Positions 54,055 through 59,502 of a stretch of DNA of 59,502 bases are shown here, in pieces; position 1 is the first letter of the stretch; every line of letters begins with the position of its first letter. The stretch spans positions 1 to 59,502 of the forward strand of contig CAZZHH010000020.1 in assembly GCA_964653595.1 (NCBI GenBank), given 5' to 3'. The notes under the pieces were generated by a model. The model saw nothing but the letters and a program-made list of their open reading frames with translations. It ran no database searches and was not told where the DNA came from. Origin of the DNA: JBAXTE01 sp964653595 (lineage in GTDB: Bacteria > Bacteroidota > Bacteroidia > Bacteroidales > WCHB1-69). Both the position numbers and the translations under genes were made by a program.

Positions 54055-57000
54055 ATGACCTCTAAAAACAACAGATTAATGAAGAATAAGACTTTTATTA
54101 TTGCAATATTATTCACGATGATTTTCGGGAAGGCTTTTGGGGCGATCTCGTTAATTATCAAGCAACATCAGGCTCAAAATGGCACACAAGTTACTGTTCC
54201 TGTTCGTGTGAAGGACTTTGCAGCGATTATTTCCACCCAAGGCACTATTCAGTTTGACCCCAATGTGGTAACTTTTGCCTCGATTCAAGATTTTGGATTA
54301 ATGGGGATGACTGCGTCTAACTTTGGCACAACCCAAACTTCCAGCGGAAAATTAACATTTTCATGGTTTGACAACTCCTTAAGTGGGGTTTCTTTGGCAG
54401 ATTCAACGATTATATTTAGTATTCGCTTTAATGTTATCGGAAGTGCCGGACAGCAATCCACTATTGAATTTATCAACTCGCCCACAGCGATAGAAACTGT
54501 AAACACAAGTTATCAAACCGTTTCAACCACATTGGTAAACGGATCTGTTTTGGTAAATAATACATCTGCTCAAGGAGCCGTTACGCTTTATGCTGATACA
54601 ATCAGCGGGACTTCAGGCACCCAAGTACCTGTTTCGGTAAGAGGAATAAACTTTACAAACATCAATTCCATCCAAGGAACTATTGAATTTGACCCAGCAG
54701 TGGTGACCTTTCAAAACATCAACTATTTTGGATTATCCGGAATGAATTCTTCAAATTTCGGTATTACTCAGGTATCCAGTGGAAAAATCACTTTTTCGTG
54801 GAACGACGCTACACTATCGGGAATTGAAAAATTGAACGGAGACCCCTTGTTTACCATTCTCTTTTCGCTTACGGGAAGCATCGGAAGTCAAACCAACATC
54901 AGCTTTGTGAATACACCTACGGCAGTTGAAATCACCGATTCATTGTTTAACACCTTGTCCACAACACTCACTTCGGGTCGGATCAAAATAACAGGAATCA
55001 CAAGTTCTCCATTTTCAATCAAGGCAGATTCCACAACTGGACCCAACGGATCACAAGTGATAGTTCCAATCCGGACATGGAAATTCAACCAGATGCTTTC
55101 GACGCAGGGAACTATTCAATTTAACCCAAGTGTGATCAACTTTGCTGGAGTCGAACAATTCGGTTTGCCGGGAATGGATATAGGCAGTTTTGGCACCTCC
55201 CAGACTTCTTCCGGAAAACTAATGTATTCATGGTCGGATGGTACACTCGTTGGACAAACTCTAACTGATTCAACAATTTTGTTTGCCGTTCGGTTTAATG
55301 TAATTGGAAATTCCGGAGAATATTCTTCCATTGATTTTATCAACACCCCAACTGCATTAGAATGTACCGATATATCTTATACAGCCTTAGTCGCAAACTA
55401 TCATTCCGGAAATATCGAAGTTACGGGACCAAGTTCCATTTCTTTACAAAACCCAAGTATTTTATCCTACTGCGCAGGGGATGCAATCTCGGCAAGTTAT
55501 ACCAAATCAGGGACATTCAACAGTGGAAACAGCTTCATTCTTCAACTTTCCGATGCAAGCGGCAGTTTTATCAGCCCTGTCAACATCGCAACAATTAACG
55601 GGATTAATTCAGGAACATTCAACACCACAATTCCCGCTTTAACTCCAAACGGCACCCATTACCGACTTCGTGTAATATCAACAAATCCGGCAATTATAGG
55701 GACTTCAAATAGCTCCGACCTCACCATCTCGGCAGTTCCGGGACAAGCAGCAAAACCATCCGGGAGCATCACGCTCTGTCAAGATGCAACCAATACCAAT
55801 TATACAACCACCGGCGCTACGAATGCAACCGGTTATATCTGGTCGATTTTGCCTGCTTCCGCCGGATCAATCTCCGGTAACACAACTTCGGGCATCGTTG
55901 ATTGGAATTCCACATTTTCAGGAACAGCCTATATCAAGGTTGTCGGAACCAACAATACTTGCAACGGATTGATATCCGATAGCTTGGCGGTATCCGTGCT
56001 GATAAATCCACTTGCCCCTTCCAAGCCGATTGGAGATACTCTACTCTGTACAAATTCGACTAACTCAATTTATACGATTCCATCGGTTGCCAATGCAACT
56101 TCTTATACATGGTCGCTTTCTCCAGCCGGTGCAGGTTCCATTTCCGGAACGGGGACTTCCGCCACGGTGAATTGGGACAATGCTTATACAGGATCAGCCT
56201 CCATTAATGTTGATGCTTCTAATGGAAGTTGTTCCGGAGCGACCTCCCTTACACGCTCCGTCACGATTTTAGCCACGCCAACTGCACCTGCAATTCCCGC
56301 AGGAATCACCACCGTTTGTCAGGATGCCCCTGATGCCCAATACACAATAAATAAGGTTACAAATGCAACTTCATACCTCTGGAGTATTTCTCCAACAACT
56401 GCTGGAACCATTTCGGGAACGGATACCACTGCAATTGTAAACTGGAATGCAACTTATTCAGGCATTGCAACCATCAGCGTTTCGGCTCAAAATCAGATTT
56501 GCGGCAGTGCTTCATCGCCAAGCCTGAGTGTAAACGTTTTACCTTATCCTGCCACTCCTGCCACACCTTCGGGAAATATCGATCTATGCGTAAATCCTTC
56601 CAATACCACTTTTTCCATTACCAGCGTTGCCAATGCAACCTCGTATAGCTGGACCTTGCTGCCTGCAGGAGCGGGAACTCTCACTCCGTCGGGGACTTCG
56701 GCTATTGTGGATTGGAACGACACATGGACTGGTATCGCAACGATTGGTGTTTCCGCATCCAATGGAAGTTGCGCAAGTTCTGCTTCCCCTAATCTTTCAG
56801 TTACGGTTAGAGCGTTACCGGTGGCTCCGTCACAACCAACCGGAGTAATTTTACTCTGTCAGAATGCCGCTAATTCAAGTTACACGATTTCGTCCGTCGC
56901 CAATGCGACTTCTTACGAATGGGCAATTACTCCGAGTACTGCCGCCACACTATCGGAAACTGAGACTTCGGTGATTGCAGATTGGAACGCATCGTATTCA

Positions 57001-59439
57001 GGAACGGCGATTATACATGTCCGTGGACTTAACAATAGTTGTGCGGGCAATTGGTCAACAGATTTGAGTATTGATATTTTACCTATTCCTTCACAAACCA
57101 CGCTTCCGGCAGGTTCCACCGATTTATGTCAGGATCCGGCAAATCAAACATACACAACATCCGTTGCTTCGGGAGCCACTTCATATCAATGGAATATCTG
57201 GCCAGCCACGGCAGGAACCATTACGGGGACCACAACTTCAGCAATCGTGGATTGGAATTCCACATTTTCCGGCACTGCCTATATCAAAGTGATGGGTAAG
57301 AACAGCAGTTGCGACGGAAGTTTTTCGGACAGTCTCGCAGTTGTAATCCGTGCTTACCCGATTGCCCCTTCCAAGCCGATCGGAGATACTTTACTTTGTA
57401 CAAATCCGACTAACTCAATTTATACGATTCCATCGGTTGCCAATGCAACTTCTTATACATGGTCGCTTTCTCCAGCCGGTGCAGGTTCCATTTCCGGAAC
57501 GGGGACTTCCGCCACGGTGAATTGGGACAATGCTTATACAGGATCAGCCTCCATTAATGTTGATGCTTCTAATGGAAGTTGTTCCGGAGCGACCTCCCTT
57601 ACACGCTCCGTCACGATTTTAGCCACGCCAACTGCACCTGCAATTCCCGCAGGAATCACCACCGTTTGTCAGGATGCCCCTGATGCCCAATACACAATAA
57701 ATAAGGTTACAAATGCAACTTCATACCTCTGGAGTATTTCTCCAACAACTGCTGGAACCATTTCGGGAACGGATACCACTGCAATTGTAAACTGGAATGC
57801 AACTTATTCAGGCATTGCAACCATCAGCGTTTCGGCTCAAAATCAGATTTGCGGCAGTGCTTCATCGCCAAGCCTGAGTGTAAACGTTTTACCTTATCCT
57901 GCCACTCCTGCCACACCTTCGGGAAATATCGATCTATGCGTAAATCCTTCCAATACCACTTTTTCCATTACCAGCGTTGCCAATGCAACCTCGTATAGCT
58001 GGACCTTGCTGCCTGCAGGAGCGGGAACTCTCACTCCGTCGGGGACTTCGGCTATTGTGGATTGGAACGACACATGGACTGGTATCGCAACGATTGGTGT
58101 TTCCGCATCCAATGGAAGTTGCGCAAGTTCTGCTTCCCCTAATCTTTCAGTTACGGTTAGAGCGTTACCGGTGGCTCCGTCACAACCAACCGGAGTAATT
58201 TTACTCTGTCAGAATGCCGCTAATTCAAGTTACACGATTTCGTCCGTCGCCAATGCGACTTCTTACGAATGGGCAATTACTCCGAGTACTGCCGCCACAC
58301 TATCGGAAACTGAGACTTCGGTGATTGCAGATTGGAACGCATCGTATTCAGGAACGGCGATTATACATGTCCGTGGACTTAACAATAGTTGTGCGGGCAA
58401 TTGGTCAACAGATTTGAGTATTGATATCACCCCAACACCTCTTAAACCAATAAAACCGATGGGAGATAGTGTTTTATGCATAAACAGCTCAAACTCTGAA
58501 TATTTCACACAGACGATAATCTCGGCAGAAAGTTATTTATGGCAATTGATTCCATCCATTGCAGGAACAATATCTTCATCCGATACCACGGCAACTGTTG
58601 ATTGGAATGATGCCTGGGTAGGGACTGCAAAAATAGTAGTTGCCGGACAAAACAATTGTGGATCGGGTTTAACGTCAGATACCCTAACCATAATCATAAA
58701 TGATGTCCCATCAGTTTCACCTACCACAGCTTCAATAGATATTTGTCAAAGTGTTTTAACTACAATTTGCACAGCATCAGGAGGATCAACTGCAAATTTA
58801 TACGAATGGCTAATAAATCCAACAAGTGCAGGTTCAATAATGGGAATCAGCTCAACAGAAGCACAAATAAACTGGACATTAGGATGGTCAGGGATAGCCT
58901 ATATTTCTATGAGGGGCTCAAATAATTGTGGATTTGGTTATTGGTCAGATTCACTAGAGATCAATAGACATCTGAATCCTGAAATTCCAATTATTACACA
59001 AATTGGGAACATTCTGAATTCGAGTATTTCAAATGGAAATCAATGGTATTTTGGAGGTGTTTTGTTACCTGGTGAAACAAATTCAACATTAATAAATCCT
59101 CAAAATGGTTCCTACTCAGTCATAGTTACAGACCAATTCGGATGTACATCTACTTCGATTCCATTCATTGTTAATAACGTCCAAATATTCGAATATAAGT
59201 CAAATGATGCAATCTATATTTTGCCAAATCCAAATAGCGGAAATTTCGAATTAATCATTCCAAGCCAAAATGAAGTAATTAACTTAGAAATTTATAATGC
59301 ACTTGGGCTGCTCATCTATTCAAAGAGAATTGAAAACAATAACCAACGAAATTTGTTTGAATTAAATCTACCAAAAGGTGTTTACCTGTTAAAAGTAATC
59401 CCTAATTGTAATTTTACTAAAAAGTTAATCATTGAATAA
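54055..59439 (+). CDS. T9SS protein with three cohesin-like domains and Ig-like repeats
   Basis: About 1,794 residues from ATG 54055 (ATG 54079, giving MKNKTFIIAILFTMIFGKAFG, is equally good; a TTG at 54046 is not). Three cohesin-like domains follow the signal: about 54150-54555, 54585-54990 and 55010-55410. Each has VPVRV, a QGTIxFDPxVVTF strand, and VIG or TG at its end, matching the cohesin in the neighbouring gene. About 13 Ig-like modules of ~90 residues (LCxxxxNxxYTI, NATSYxW, SPxxAGxISG, VxW) fill the middle. Modules 3-6 and 8-11 are identical. A type A sorting domain ends it (ILPNPNSGNFEL, KGVYLLKVI). No enzyme motif. Confidence 0.9.
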   Translation: MTSKNNRLMKNKTFIIAILFTMIFGKAFGAISLIIKQHQAQNGTQVTVPVRVKDFAAIISTQGTIQFDPNVVTFASIQDFGLMGMTASNFGTTQTSSGKLTFSWFDNSLSGVSLADSTIIFSIRFNVIGSAGQQSTIEFINSPTAIETVNTSYQTVSTTLVNGSVLVNNTSAQGAVTLYADTISGTSGTQVPVSVRGINFTNINSIQGTIEFDPAVVTFQNINYFGLSGMNSSNFGITQVSSGKITFSWNDATLSGIEKLNGDPLFTILFSLTGSIGSQTNISFVNTPTAVEITDSLFNTLSTTLTSGRIKITGITSSPFSIKADSTTGPNGSQVIVPIRTWKFNQMLSTQGTIQFNPSVINFAGVEQFGLPGMDIGSFGTSQTSSGKLMYSWSDGTLVGQTLTDSTILFAVRFNVIGNSGEYSSIDFINTPTALECTDISYTALVANYHSGNIEVTGPSSISLQNPSILSYCAGDAISASYTKSGTFNSGNSFILQLSDASGSFISPVNIATINGINSGTFNTTIPALTPNGTHYRLRVISTNPAIIGTSNSSDLTISAVPGQAAKPSGSITLCQDATNTNYTTTGATNATGYIWSILPASAGSISGNTTSGIVDWNSTFSGTAYIKVVGTNNTCNGLISDSLAVSVLINPLAPSKPIGDTLLCTNSTNSIYTIPSVANATSYTWSLSPAGAGSISGTGTSATVNWDNAYTGSASINVDASNGSCSGATSLTRSVTILATPTAPAIPAGITTVCQDAPDAQYTINKVTNATSYLWSISPTTAGTISGTDTTAIVNWNATYSGIATISVSAQNQICGSASSPSLSVNVLPYPATPATPSGNIDLCVNPSNTTFSITSVANATSYSWTLLPAGAGTLTPSGTSAIVDWNDTWTGIATIGVSASNGSCASSASPNLSVTVRALPVAPSQPTGVILLCQNAANSSYTISSVANATSYEWAITPSTAATLSETETSVIADWNASYSGTAIIHVRGLNNSCAGNWSTDLSIDILPIPSQTTLPAGSTDLCQDPANQTYTTSVASGATSYQWNIWPATAGTITGTTTSAIVDWNSTFSGTAYIKVMGKNSSCDGSFSDSLAVVIRAYPIAPSKPIGDTLLCTNPTNSIYTIPSVANATSYTWSLSPAGAGSISGTGTSATVNWDNAYTGSASINVDASNGSCSGATSLTRSVTILATPTAPAIPAGITTVCQDAPDAQYTINKVTNATSYLWSISPTTAGTISGTDTTAIVNWNATYSGIATISVSAQNQICGSASSPSLSVNVLPYPATPATPSGNIDLCVNPSNTTFSITSVANATSYSWTLLPAGAGTLTPSGTSAIVDWNDTWTGIATIGVSASNGSCASSASPNLSVTVRALPVAPSQPTGVILLCQNAANSSYTISSVANATSYEWAITPSTAATLSETETSVIADWNASYSGTAIIHVRGLNNSCAGNWSTDLSIDITPTPLKPIKPMGDSVLCINSSNSEYFTQTIISAESYLWQLIPSIAGTISSSDTTATVDWNDAWVGTAKIVVAGQNNCGSGLTSDTLTIIINDVPSVSPTTASIDICQSVLTTICTASGGSTANLYEWLINPTSAGSIMGISSTEAQINWTLGWSGIAYISMRGSNNCGFGYWSDSLEINRHLNPEIPIITQIGNILNSSISNGNQWYFGGVLLPGETNSTLINPQNGSYSVIVTDQFGCTSTSIPFIVNNVQIFEYKSNDAIYILPNPNSGNFELIIPSQNEVINLEIYNALGLLIYSKRIENNNQRNLFELNLPKGVYLLKVIPNCNFTKKLIIE
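56057..57077 (+). repeat. 1,021-bp exact direct repeat, copy 1
   Basis: Identical line by line to 57407-58427, offset 1,350 nt. Encodes Ig modules 3-6 in frame. Flanking DNA is related but diverged. Confidence 0.95.
57407..58427 (+). repeat. 1,021-bp exact direct repeat, copy 2
   Basis: Second copy of 56057-57077. The first difference is at 57406 (C; T in copy 1) and the match ends after 58427. The 1,350-nt offset is 450 codons, so the frame is kept. Confidence 0.95.
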
Positions 59440-59502
59440 TACAATCTTGAATTTTTAAAAGTAGCTCTATAACCTTTTGACAAAAAAAAAGCCTTCAATT
59501 TC
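59440..59502. other. End of window, no gene seen
   Basis: AT-rich tail. AAAAAAAAAGCCTTC near 59480 looks like the left arm of a terminator whose right arm lies outside the window. Confidence 0.4.

Overview
The window is a stretch of a low-GC Bacteroidota chromosome, probably Flavobacteriales-like. Three things point there. Eight genes encode large secreted proteins with a signal peptide and a type IX secretion (T9SS) C-terminal sorting domain. Promoters have the Bacteroidota form TTTG-N19/20-TAnnTTTG. Starts lack an obvious Shine-Dalgarno sequence. No T9SS machinery, tRNA, rRNA, CRISPR array or transposase was seen.

Layout. 1-7.4 kb: rpoB (5' end outside the window, split by a one-base frameshift), rpoC and a DUF3467 gene, closed by a strong hairpin terminator. 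7.4-12.1 kb, minus strand: a purine/GTPase cluster (hpt, a tandem double adenylate kinase, a single adenylate kinase, obgE, a PAP2 phosphatase, a DUF1287 protein), with purE divergent from hpt. 12.8-21.2 kb: a small T9SS protein, a lipoate-protein ligase, and a ~2,000-codon modular adhesin broken by an in-frame TGA and a frameshift. 21.3-26.3 kb, minus strand: a visibly GC-richer segment (FAD/Fe-S oxidoreductase, AraC regulator, VOC protein, DUF3795 protein) carrying dispersed repeats. 26.5-36.6 kb: two small T9SS proteins, valS, and a 16-PKD-domain protein with a type B sorting domain. 36.7-38.3 kb: an HrgA-like HARE-HTH/PD-(D/E)XK protein and a small membrane protein, each ending inside a ~115-130-nt imperfect palindrome. 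38.3-41.1 kb: ridA, the rpsF-rpsR-rplI operon and a universal stress protein. 41.1-59.4 kb: a second frameshifted adhesin (paralogue of the first, opposite strand), then two giant genes of 2,589 and about 1,794 codons.

The last two genes are the most striking part. The first carries 21 SPNGGE-type modules, fifteen of them in a five-fold three-module super-repeat, then a dockerin-like and a cohesin-like domain. The second starts with three cohesin-like domains, followed by Ig-like modules that include a 1,021-bp exact in-frame duplication. Together they resemble a cell-surface cohesin/dockerin assembly exported by T9SS.

Four single-base lesions (one in rpoB, three in two adhesins) could be sequencing errors or real mutations. 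The rpoB lesion is hard to accept as real, so base-level accuracy should be treated with caution. Function calls come from reading motifs; no database search was run.
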